In this document: positions 12,901 through 22,433 of the stretch, piece after piece
How positions within the stretch are numbered: position 1 is the first letter of the stretch
Layout: each line of letters opens with the position of its first letter
Assembly (NCBI GenBank): GCA_033439795.1
Contig: JAUTDP010000002.1
Coordinates: 124,001 to 188,000 of the forward strand
DNA from: Sordaria brevicollis
Taxonomy: Eukaryota > Ascomycota > Sordariomycetes > Sordariales > Sordariaceae
Length of the DNA stretch: 64,000 nt
Direction: 5' to 3'
Notes under the pieces: generated by a model
The model's database searches: none
Told to the model about the DNA's origin: nothing
What the model saw: the letters and a program-made list of their open reading frames with translations, nothing else
Position numbers and translations under genes: made by a program

Positions 12901-13229
12901 TCCACGGCGTCAACCCCGAGCGGACGACCTGGTCTGCTCTCGCCCCTGCTGTTCAGGAGTACTACAGCGATCGGATCAAGAAGATTGTTCCCCTCGACGA
13001 ATGGATTGCCGCGCTGGAGAAGTCGCAGGAAAAGGCCGAGGATGTTACCCGCAACCCCGGTATCAAGCTGATTGATACCTACCGCGCCTGGTCGGAGGCG
13101 GCGAAGAAGGGGACCAAGTTCGTGCCGTTGAGCATGGAGAGGACGAAGGCTTATAGTGAGACGATGAGGGGGATGAAGGCGGTTACGCCGGGGTTGATGA
13201 GGAATTGGTGTAGGCAGTGGAACTACTAA
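9987..13229 (+). CDS. NRPS-like A-T-R reductase (carboxylic acid reductase type)
   Basis: Exons 9987-10680 and 10753-13229 are joined across a 72-base intron with branch GCTAAC; a split Met codon is restored. The product has about 1056 residues. The domains are, in order: an AMP-binding adenylation domain (about 1-500) with core motif HTSGSTGLPKP near residue 178 and PLYHAAGMY; a phosphopantetheine carrier domain with DFFTAGVDSMQ near 593, whose Ser carries the arm; and a thioester reductase domain with VITGTTGAIGS near 688 and YGQSK near 848, the NADPH site and Tyr/Lys pair. There is no condensation or thioesterase domain. Such enzymes activate a carboxylic acid with ATP, hold it as a thioester and release the aldehyde by NADPH reduction. 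Neurospora is known to have an enzyme of this build that acts on aromatic acids, but the substrate here is not shown. A 723-residue antisense frame (10734-12905) is a codon-bias shadow. Confidence 0.92.
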
Positions 13230-13950
13230 GCTGTCCCGTGATTCGTGTCTATCACATGGGCAAGGCTTAGTAGAGTGGTGAGAGTTGAGGCAGGGTGCTG
13301 GAGGTGCATTTCAACGGTTGCATTGTTGAGCGAGGGCTGCATTTTGGATCATCGCGATGCTTTGGAGATTGAAGGAGGACAGGAAAGCTGATAGACTTTG
13401 GGTTGTTGATATTGTGGCATTTGCATCGGTTTATCGGTTTATTGCATATAGACTTGGGTATTTGGTTTTTTTGAAAGTGTGTTTTTGAGTTCAATAGGCG
13501 TTTTAGATAGCATTAATTGGCAGATTTGTCGATTTCATATCATGTTTCCTTGTATTGGTGATGGTGGTGATGTTGGTGATATTGGTGATGCTGGTTGTGG
13601 TGTTGAAAAGTTGAAAGATGAAAAAGTGGAACAGGGGAAGTCCCTCACTAAGCAAACGAATAGCGGGGTACTCTAGAAGCTCGGTTGGTGCTATATCGCA
13701 CTGGCTTAGTGCACTAACATACCGGCTGGCTTAAAGCGTGGGGTAATGATAGCGCCGCTTGACTGTCAGATAATACCTTATCGATAAGAGGTATTGGACG
13801 GGTTCCTACAACTCGTCGTCCCATTCTCCCAATTTCATCCCAACCACTTCCTCTAAACAACACCCGACACCTTCCATCTCGACATCGACTTTGATCCCAC
13901 CTCGACCCCGCTCGGCCACATGGTCGCTCTACAACATCCACGGGACCGTA
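13230..13950. other. Convergent intergenic region
   Basis: This lies between the 3' ends of the A-T-R reductase and the MFS transporter. It holds GGT/TGAT-rich simple sequence around 13560-13600 and no gene. It should contain the two polyadenylation regions. Confidence 0.45.
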
Positions 13951-14015
13951 CTACACCTTTTCATGCTCGACAACCTCGACCCTCACCGCCTTGCCGTCGA
14001 CCTCCCCCCGCAGCC

Positions 14016-15640
14016 TCACCTCCTTGATGGCCTCGCTGACAATGCTCGTCTCTGCCGACTTGAACTTCCACGCCCCAACCCTCCGCTCAAACAGCTCGTC
14101 AATCTCCTCCAATGCCCCCCCTTCAGCTCCGGCAAAAAGAAGAAGAAGAACAGGGCACAGCAAAAGTTGGACCCGGCCCAGATATACCCATACTTGGCCC
14201 CCCAGTTCAGGTTCTCCGGGTTGATGAAATACGGCGAGCAAAAGGACGTCAACCACGCCAGGAGATACCCTAAACTGATGGCCATCCCCACGGTATACGA
14301 CCGCAGCCGAGTGCTCACCAGCTCCGTCGCCACCGGGTAGCTCGCGATGCCCACAAACGCATTAAAGGCAAAGTTGAAGAGGGCGCTACACGCAATCAGA
14401 CTATCTCGAGCCCTCTTCGTCCCCGCATCTGTCGTCGCCGAGATGGCCATGCCCAACATGAACATGCCCTGGATCACCGCCCCCGTCGTCATGATGGTCC
14501 TCCGACCCATGACATAGCGCATCAAGTACATGCCGACATTGACCCCGATCAAGCCGATACACGTCCCCATGATCATGTACTCAAACGACAAGTCCACCGG
14601 CAGTCCCGACACCACCATGAAATACGTCGAGTACGTGATATAAAACCAACCCCCGCTGCCAGACTGCGTAGCAATCACGCCAAAACACAGCAACGTTCTC
14701 CGGAGATCACTGCCGCGGAACATATCCAACGGCCCAACCGTCTTGGCCAGCTTCTTTTCCTCTTCGATCCCTCTCACCATCTCCACCCACTCAACCTCCA
14801 ATCTCTCCAGCCCTTCTTTATCCTCGGGCCTCACATCCCTCAACCGCTCCAACGCCCTTCTCCCCTCCTGATACCGCCCCCTCGCAACTTCCCACCTCGG
14901 ACTCTCCGGCACCAACCACCATATCCCAGCCGACAACACCACCGGCACCACAAACAGAATACCCAGTGGCACTCTCCAACTGGCTTTACTCAACCAGCCC
15001 TGCGTCTCATTCGTCGTCACAGCGCCGAGTATACTCCCTATACACACCCACTCCGAAAACAGCGCCACCATGACACCCCTCAAATGCGGCGGCGCCACTT
15101 CGGCACAGTAAATGTTTGAGAACGTGACAAGGAAGCCATTGCCGAGGCCGAGGATTATGCGACCAACGTACAGGGCTGCTTTCGACGAGGTACCGATTTG
15201 GATGGCCGTACCCAATACGCTGAGGAAGCACGCGAGCAAAAGGGCTGGTCGACGACCGTAGCGGTGCGAAAAGGGGCCGGCGAAGAGGGTGGAGAGGAAG
15301 GCGCCGAGGGTTAGGAAGGAGGAGACGAGTTGTTGGAAGGTGTGCTTTCACCTGTTAGTTGAAGTGCATATGTAAAGTGGGAAGAGGTGCAAGGACGTAC
15401 GCCAATGCCGTATCCGCCTGGAGCAGTCGGGTCAGGGTATCCAAACACCTTGAGGAAGCCCGGCATTGCTTGGAGGGCCCCGAGACAAGCGCTGTCGAGG
15501 CCGTATTGCATGTTGGCTAGGGCGACGAGGGTGCAGATGAGGAGACATTTCTTGTTGGTCCAGAGGGAGGTTTCGGGGAGTTTGTTGATGGATGGGGTAG
15601 GTGAGTTTGTGCTCTTTGTGTCTTTTTCGTCGGTGGTCAT
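14016..15640 (-). CDS. MFS sugar transporter (maltose/hexose permease type), C-terminus frameshifted
   Basis: Exons 15640-15401 and 15344-14016 are joined in phase 0 across a 56-base intron. The encoded protein is a 12-helix sugar porter: ANMQYGLDSACLGALQAMPGF near the first helix, RYGRRP between helices 2 and 3, PESPRW after helix 6, and LPELKG after helix 12 where relatives have PETKG. It should import a sugar across the plasma membrane by proton symport. Just after LPELKG a run of seven C (14115-14121, plus strand) throws the frame. The usual tail (TLEEIDELFE-like) continues in another minus-strand frame to 13951, while this frame ends in an unrelated Arg/Ser-rich tail at 14016. In-frame sequence upstream of 15640 (EANRKANDE) resembles N-terminal tails of relatives, so the true start may lie further upstream or in another exon. 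Confidence 0.85.
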
Positions 15641-16475
15641 TTCGTCGTTGGCCTTTCGGTTTGCCTCGATGACCGACGTCTCTTTCAATCGAGGGATAAA
15701 GGGAATCACGATATCGGCAAGCAAAGGCAACAGTAGAAGCAAGTGCTTCGTTTTATTACCAAGGTCGACTACCTCTATCAGCAGCAACGAGAGGGGTTCA
15801 CCATCGTCGCATCCTCAATCCCACTCTCAACCAGAAAGAGTCCAGAACCACGGCTCTGTAGTCGAGATGAGGGGTCAACGTCGCCCCAAGCGGCTGACAC
15901 ATACTATATCCGCGTTACATGTCAGCTTATCATCGCCAACTCGCAATTTATTCCAAGAACCCTACATAAGCCCACCCAAAAACCTGCGGCTTCGATAGAG
16001 CAAGCCATGCACAACCAATATCGAACTCTGAAGAGATACCTATACCACTGCACTACCCAACACCACCCGCCAACTCCCGAGGAAGGTCGGCAAGGGCCTG
16101 GTTCGCTGAACCACTTAATGACGAGCATAAAGGCGACCTTGTTATTGTATGTCAGATGGAACGTTCCCGCATATCGTCCCGGCAGTTGATATTGATCCGT
16201 GTCTGATTGGGTCGTGCGACGGAAGCGTGGGGGAGGGGACGGCCCGTGGCTAGTGGCCTTCATCCGATACATGGACGTTAGACGAAGCGATGCCTGGACC
16301 GCATCCACGCCCTTGGACACAACGGGAAGACTGAAGAAGTGACCAAGATTGTTTGAACGGGGTGGCCTGGGCTCAAGAAGTCTTTTGGGTCTGTGATTAA
16401 GCTGTATTCAATATCACCTAGTGTGTTTCGTGGCTTGAACGGTGGTTAGTTGGGACTAGGTCTGTCGGCTGTGTT
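15641..16475. other. Intergenic region upstream of the transporter
   Basis: This holds the transporter's promoter and possibly a first short exon on the minus strand. No other gene is recognised; the open frames around 15743-16189 and 15922-16320 overlap on opposite strands and have no motif. Confidence 0.35.
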
Positions 16476-16877
16476 TTAGGGGAAATCTTGAGGAAAGAAG
16501 TCTTCTCGGGAGTGGGACGTACGACGTAGTTTTGGAGTTGGAGGAGTGACTATTATCATGGGTAACTCTAGCTTCTGAGGAGCCTGTTGTTGAACCTTGA
16601 GGGTGCTATCATCCACGCGCTTCTTGATGTTGGCGGTTTTGTCCTCAGCTCGTCGCTCGATCTTTGAGTCTTGACTGCATTCATCTTGTGGTCGACGGTG
16701 AGAACGAGAGCGGCGTGGTGTTCTTTTTCGCGACCGAGTGTGCTGAGGCTCGGAAAGTTGAGTCCTGCCTCTTGTGCTCTTGTCGCCGTCTCTCTTATTG
16801 TCTTCATCCCCCTGATCACTGTCGTCTCTCTTCCTTTTGCGGATGTATCGCCAAAAGGCGGCGGATATCGACATCAT
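16476..16877 (-). CDS. Hypothetical charged, disordered protein (doubtful)
   Basis: A frame of about 133 residues from a Met-Met at 16877 (29 more if the upstream Met at 16964 is used). It is rich in Arg, Lys, Asp and Ser, with RKRKRDD, RSRSHRR and KIERRAEDK stretches and a PPTPKLRR motif near the end. No known domain is seen. The composition looks like a nuclear, disordered fungal protein, but a chance frame cannot be ruled out. Transcript data would settle it. Confidence 0.3.
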   Translation of the reverse strand: MMSISAAFWRYIRKRKRDDSDQGDEDNKRDGDKSTRGRTQLSEPQHTRSRKRTPRRSRSHRRPQDECSQDSKIERRAEDKTANIKKRVDDSTLKVQQQAPQKLELPMIIVTPPTPKLRRTSHSREDFFPQDFP

Positions 16878-16964
16878 GGGCTGGATGGTTGGGCGCCGGT
16901 TGAACGGCGGGTAACGACGGGAGGGCCAAGTGGCAATGACTGTATCAATACATCGTCCGGGCAC

Positions 16965-18188
16965 CGCGTTTCTTCTTATTGCTCCCCAAGTTTCTCAAAG
17001 ACCGCGCGGACTTCCCCGTCTCTTCCGGAACCACCAAACTCGGTTTCTTCCTTCCGTTTGACGTCCTTTCCAACACCTTCTTCAGCATTCTTTTGACTTG
17101 ACATTTTGTTCATTATCTGATGACGGTTTGGGAGATTCTGATGTCAAAGATCGACGTCACCATTGCCGATATCTTGATAACATGCCGGTCTAGTTGAGCC
17201 GCAAAAACGCTTGCATAGGATTATGCAGCTAGAGATTGACAGCCACGCTCCTGCACAATTGACTCCGGCAGTCGGCCGTTCGTGACGGCCTTGATGCAAT
17301 GCTAGCGTATGGCCGCATATCGGGTTCGGAGATTCGAACGGCCTTGACGTTTATCTGATCTTCCAAGTCAAGTCAACATCTGTTCACATGTTTCAGCGAG
17401 AGTGATGCCCGGATTTGTCTTGGAAGAACACCAGGGGCGCGCTTCGGTTCTTGAAAGGGGTTCGGGGACCAGAAACAGTCCGTACTGTCCGTGCCAGTAC
17501 CTTCAGCACGCTCTTATGCAGGTGACGGGCCGCCACTCACTCGTACCGAAAAGCTCTACACCAGCCGTAGGTCCAGATTGGAGGCGATGGGATGTTTCTA
17601 CAATTGCGAGATCACAATTCTCGACTCATGGAAGCGTGGAGTTGAATGGGAGCCTCCGGCGGAACCACTGAGGCTTGCAAAAAAGGGGTGCAAAGGAGGG
17701 ACTTGGGAGACAGCCCACGGCAATTGCAACGCCAAAGCCCTCTCCGTTCATCGCCATCGAACTTTCCCACTCGAAGGCCCAACCGAAGGCAGAGACCGGA
17801 AGCAAAACTAATGCAACAAAGCCTTCCTGGGGCTGTGAAAGTTTGGTCAGTGACGTATTTCTTTACTCTTCGTGGGGCAGAATCAGCGAAGTGGCCTGGG
17901 TTGTTTTAGCCCCCTCAAGCTCAGGAGACAGACCCATAGAGATCAAAACCCCTATTTAACCCCGTCTTCACAACTCACCACCAAGTCAAAAATCATTTCC
18001 TCATCATCCATCCACACACTTCTTTCTGTTCTTATCAACCTCCCACTCAAGAACAGCAAGCAAAACAATCCCATCAAGCACAGCGAAACACTCGCTTATC
18101 CCTCACAATCCACCTACCTCTTCTTCATCCCCAAACCAGCCAACAACACCAGCCAACCATCCAACACGTCACCAGCCAAGCCCCAAAA
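16965..18188. other. Intergenic region upstream of the secreted repeat protein
   Basis: No supported gene. The last 250 bases form a C/A-rich leader typical of a strongly expressed fungal gene. A TATA-like element is listed separately. Confidence 0.45.
17953..17959 (+). promoter_or_regulatory. TATA-like element
   Basis: TATTTAA lies 230 bases before the start codon of the secreted protein at 18189, with a C/A-rich leader between. Position and sequence fit a TATA box, but fungal start-site selection is loose. Confidence 0.35.
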
Positions 18189-18962
18189 ATGAAGTCCACC
18201 CCCACCACCCTCGCCCTCCTCCTCGCCGCCGGCGCCGGCATCATCGGCCCCGTCCCCGTCAACGGCATCACCGTCTCCCTCCCCTCCGGCGTCACCGTCC
18301 CCTCCGGCATCACCTTACCCACGGGCGTCACCGTCGTGACCGCCACCGCCGCCGCCTCGGGCGCCTCGGGGGGCGCCAACGGAAAGCGCTTCTTGCACGC
18401 TTTGGGCCACGATAAGCGGCAGTTTGCCGGGTTGACGCAGTCGGCTGCTGCTACTACTGCTGCTGCTGGGCAGGGGCAGGGGCAGGGGCAGGGGCAGGGG
18501 CAGGGGCAGGGGCAGGGGAATAATGCTGATGATGCGAATGTGAATGCCGATACGGATGGGGATGCGGATGCCGATGCCGATGCGGATGCGGATGCAGATG
18601 GTACGGATGCGAACGGTGATGGAGCGGATGATGCGGATGCGGATGCGAACGGTGATGGAGCGGATGGAAGTGGTGACGATGCCAATGGCAATGGCAATGG
18701 CAATGCCAATGCGGATGGGGCTAGTGGAGATGATGCGAACACTGATTCTGCTGCGGCGTCGGGGGATGATGCCAACGCTGATGCCAACGCTGATGCGTCG
18801 AGTGGTAATGCTGCTGGCGGGGATGCCAACGCCAACGCCAACGGGAACGCCAACGGGGATGCGGCGGCAAAGGGAGATGATGTCGCCGGAAAAGATGGAA
18901 CGGGGCAGGTTGATGCCATGATGGGTGGGTTTGCTAGGAAGTTGAGGGTTAAGAGGGAGTGA
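18189..18962 (+). CDS. Secreted low-complexity protein with Kex2-type sites
   Basis: A single exon of 257 residues. The N-terminus (MKSTPTTLALLLAAGAGIIG) is a good signal peptide. Residues about 26-55 contain four Val/Thr/Gly-rich repeats of the form (S/T)GVTV or SGITL. Then come two Lys-Arg sites, NGKR and HDKR, which would release the octapeptide FLHALGHD, and a third, VKR, just before the C-terminal Glu. The centre is (GQ)8 from a GGGGCA DNA repeat, followed by about 140 residues made almost only of Ala, Asp, Asn and Gly (DADADAD, GNGNGNANAD). No enzyme domain is seen. It may be a cell-wall or mucilage-type protein, or a precursor of a small processed peptide; the second idea rests only on the dibasic sites. 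A 282-residue antisense frame is a shadow. Confidence 0.7.
   Translation: MKSTPTTLALLLAAGAGIIGPVPVNGITVSLPSGVTVPSGITLPTGVTVVTATAAASGASGGANGKRFLHALGHDKRQFAGLTQSAAATTAAAGQGQGQGQGQGQGQGQGNNADDANVNADTDGDADADADADADADGTDANGDGADDADADANGDGADGSGDDANGNGNGNANADGASGDDANTDSAAASGDDANADANADASSGNAAGGDANANANGNANGDAAAKGDDVAGKDGTGQVDAMMGGFARKLRVKRE
18468..18518 (+). repeat. (GGGGCA)n tandem repeat, G-quadruplex-prone
   Basis: About eight copies of the hexamer GGGGCA lie inside the secreted protein gene, encoding (Gly-Gln)8. Runs of four G at regular spacing on the coding strand can form G-quadruplexes, and the copy number is likely to vary between strains. GATGCG/GATGCC-type hexamers follow down to about 18860. 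Confidence 0.85.
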
Positions 18963-20688
18963 GCTTGTTTCACTTGAGCTTTCCTTGAGCAGGACGGTAG
19001 AAGAGGGATCTTTGTACGATGGGCTATCAGGCCTGGTATTTCTTTGGTTTTGGATATTTGGAGATGGCTGAAGGGGGATGAAAGGGGAGTAAGAAGGGGA
19101 GGAGAGGAATGTATGATGTTTGTTATAATGTCTGGTGTGGCTTGGATGGGAGTGTTTTAGATGGGAGTTTGGTAGGAAAGACACAGAGGGATTGGGTTTC
19201 ATTCTGTTCTTTGGGGGGTTTTGTTGTCGAGATGTGAGCTTCTTTGTACAACTTTTTTTTTTGTTCTGTCTCTGCTTTGGAGTTTTCTGTGGGAGGTGGA
19301 CGACGCAAGATGGATAATGGATTGGACTGCACGTGTAAGGAAGGAATAGGAAACGGGTTGGTAAAGACAAAAGAGAAGCAGCTGCAGTTAGAGAGGGATT
19401 CATGGAGGGTTTGCATGTTGAGTAATTAGTTTTTGGTAGAGGAGTAATCGACAGTTTTGTTTCGATTCGTTTTGAGCTCGTCTCCTTGTGGCTCTGTTTG
19501 GATTGATCAGATGGAGGAAAGGAAGTTTTGCGACATATTGGTTCCTTCCCTTGCCTTGCCACTTGGGAAATAGACGGTCCATATCATCACTCGCGATCAC
19601 ACCTCCGCCATCAACTACACCTGCACTCAATATACCAACTGCCGACATCTTCCCATCTTGCTTCAATCCTTACTAACCTCGCTTGTCGTCGCTAAAACAC
19701 CTGTACGCCCGTCTGGGGTCAAACTATTAACAGTTCTCGGTACTTCTTCCTTTTTCGTCCACGGGAGCTAACGCTCTTACCCTCCGAGGTTGCATCGGAA
19801 GGGTGCCAACCCACCAATTTAGCCTAAAGAACAATTGTTCCCTGTCTTCCCACGTGGAAAAGGGCTGGAATGGAATAAAGGGAAACGCAACCGAACGTGG
19901 ATGTTAACCGGGATAGAAGGGGGATTGGTTCATGCGATGGCTTGACCATTCGTGAACGTCGAAAGCAGTGGTGATATGAAAGGACTGGGACGAAAAGGCT
20001 CGTGACTGGTCCAGCTTCCGTGCCTTGTGTATATTGAGGGAGTGACCTCCAAGCAAGCACATGTGAGGAAATCCAAATCCAGATACCCGGTCGTCTTCTT
20101 CCACTGGTCGTTAACACCCCTGACACCCCTGACTAACACTGCTGGACAGGACCAGACGAAAAGGACCATCGGACCAAGGACTTGGCTTTTCCGATCCCCC
20201 CCAATGCTAATCACGGACCGGACTCCGATGAGACTTGACCAAAAAGGGCCAGAAAGGGGAGGCCAAATCCGGGGTTGTGAGCAGGAATCGGGAGTCTGAG
20301 AGCCGCCAGAGGCCAATAGTCCACAAGCGCTCCACTAGAAATCCAGAAGCCAGGGAATTCGAGGTGTGAACCGTTACAACGCCTTCGCGCCATGGGCCTG
20401 GGTCTGGGGTAATTGCTTCGTTGTGATGCATGGTCTTCCAAGGCTGGAATGGAGGATGGCGAGATCTTGCGCGGAGACGGTCTCATCGGAGTTCACGTGC
20501 ATCCAGGGGCGAGGACATGGACTGAACTGGGACCGGAGGTTGACGGGGATGGAATGATCCAGGCATGTCACTTCACATCACCGTCAAGTATAAGATACCC
20601 ATCCTCCTCTCCCTCTCCCATCTCCCGTCTTCTTTCCCTCCCCAGGTACAACCGCCCCTTTCCCCCGGTTCTGTCACCCACAGTCAAG
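18963..20688. other. Intergenic region upstream of the xylanase
   Basis: No gene is recognised in 1.7 kb; the frames have no motif and overlap on both strands. It should hold the 3' end of the secreted protein gene and the xylanase promoter. Confidence 0.4.
20589..20594 (+). promoter_or_regulatory. TATA-like element of the xylanase gene
   Basis: TATAAG lies 100 bases before the xylanase start codon, followed by a pyrimidine-rich tract (CTCTCCCTCTCCC) often found at fungal transcription starts. Confidence 0.5.
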
Positions 20689-22056
20689 ATGCATCTCCCC
20701 ACCGTCCTCAGCGTCGTCTTCGCCGCCGCCGGCGTCACCGCCCAGCTCAACGACCTCGCCGTCCGCGCCGGTCTCAAGTACTTTGGCACCTGCGCCTCCG
20801 AGGGCAACGTCAACTCCGACACGGCCTACCGCAACATCCTCAACAACAAGTCCGAGTTCGGCCAGCTGGTGCCCGAGAACGGACAAAAGTGGGATGCCAC
20901 CGAGCCCAGCCGCGGCCAGTTCAACTACGGCTCTGGCGACATTGTTGCGAACGTGGCCAAGCAGAATGGACAGCTTTTGAGATGTCATACGCTGGTTTGG
21001 TACAGCCAGTTGCCTGGATGGGGTATGTATTCCGACCTTCTTTGTCGAGAGGGAAGATGTTGACAGATGAAAAACAGTGTCCTCCGGCTCCTGGACCCGT
21101 TCCAGCTTGCAGTCCGTCATCGAGACGCACATCAACAACGTCATGGGCCACTACAAGGGCCAGTGCTACGCCTGGGACGTTGTCAACGAGGCCGTCAACG
21201 ACGATGGCACCTGGCGTCCTTCCGTTTTCTTGAGCACCTTCAACACGGATTACTTTGCTCTTTCTTTCCGGGCTGCAAAGGCTGCTGATCCTAACACCAA
21301 GCTGTATGTCCCATCTCCCTCTTATCCCCCCTCTCCCATCTCACAACCAAACTAACACCAGGACTTCACAGCTACTACAACGACTACAACCTCGAATACA
21401 ACCAAGCCAAAACCGACAAAGCCCTCGAACTAGTCCGCATCGTCCAAGCCGCCGGCGCCCCCATCGACGGCGTCGGTTTCCAAGGCCACCTAATCGTCGG
21501 CAGCACGCCCTCGCGCTCCGCGCTCGCCACCGTCCTGCGTCGCTTCACCGCCCTCGGCGTCGAAGTAGCCTACACCGAGCTCGACATCCGGCACTCCTCC
21601 GTGCCCGCCTCCTCCTCGGCGCTCGTCACGCAGGGTAACGACTACGCCAACGTCGTCGGCTCCTGCCTGGACGTCGCGGGGTGCGTCGGCGTCACCATCT
21701 GGGGCTTCACGGACAAGTACTCCTGGATTCCGCAGACGTTCCCGGGCCAGGGCGCGGCGCTGTTGTATGATAACAACATGAACAAGAAGCCGGCGTGGAC
21801 TAGTGTGAGCAGTGTGTTGGCTGCTAAGGCTACTGGTAACCCTGGGAACCCGGTGACGACTACTTTGAGGACGACCACCGTTGCTGCTACGACGACTTCT
21901 GCGCCTGCTGTGCCTACTACCACTGCGGTGAACCCGAACCCTGGTGGTGCGCAGAGGTGGGGACAGTGTGGTGGTATTGGCTGGAGCGGACCGACTACTT
22001 GCGTGAGCCCGTGGACTTGCCAGGTTTTGAACCCTTATTATAGTCAGTGCTTGTAA
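20689..22056 (+). CDS. GH10 endo-1,4-beta-xylanase with C-terminal CBM1
   Basis: Three exons, 20689-21022, 21078-21303 and 21372-22056, with introns of 55 and 68 bases, give about 414 residues. The N-terminus [19 protein letters not shown] is a secretion signal. The GH10 barrel shows [40 protein letters not shown], the acid/base Glu in DVVNEAVND near residue 150, and the nucleophile Glu in YTELDIR near 257. A Thr/Pro-rich linker ([17 protein letters not shown]) leads to a C-terminal cellulose-binding CBM1 with [15 protein letters not shown] and the Cys/aromatic spacing of the family. The enzyme cuts internal xylan bonds outside the cell while bound to cellulose. All catalytic residues are present; the gene looks intact. 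Confidence 0.96.
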
Positions 22057-22433
22057 GTGTGAGGTTGTGAGGAGGGGTTGGAGGACTTGGAGTGTTGTTG
22101 GAGGGAAGAGGGGAAGGAGTTCTTGTACATATTTGTGATGCAGAGCCTGCTCCTGAATTTTGAGAAGTGGTGAGGGGAAGTGTCGTTGTACATACCAAGT
22201 CTTGAACATACTTCTACTTATACCTCTTTCCCTTCCAAAGTGTTTACGCGTGACTGCTCTGCCGTCCCACAAGAGTGCGAACGTACGTCTAGCCTAACTA
22301 GTACGTCCTTGCTTCGAGCCATCACCCTTTGGGAACAACACTGAAGTGCACAATACCCACACAAACATCTGCATGCAACCCAAGAACAAGCAAAATCCCA
22401 GTCCCATCCATTTTTAGCGGTATACACCCCCCA

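Noticed and set aside
10734..12905. 723-residue open frame antisense to the A-T-R reductase
   Set aside because: It mirrors the strong codon bias of the sense gene, has a Gly/Val/Asp/Leu-rich composition without motifs, and the sense gene is certain.
18125..18973. 282-residue antisense frame over the secreted repeat protein
   Set aside because: Pure low-complexity Ala/Ser/Pro from the repeat read backwards; the sense frame has a signal peptide and ATG context.
18315..19562. 415-residue antisense frame
   Set aside because: Composed of simple-sequence Ile/Arg and Pro/Leu runs from the same repeats; no motif.
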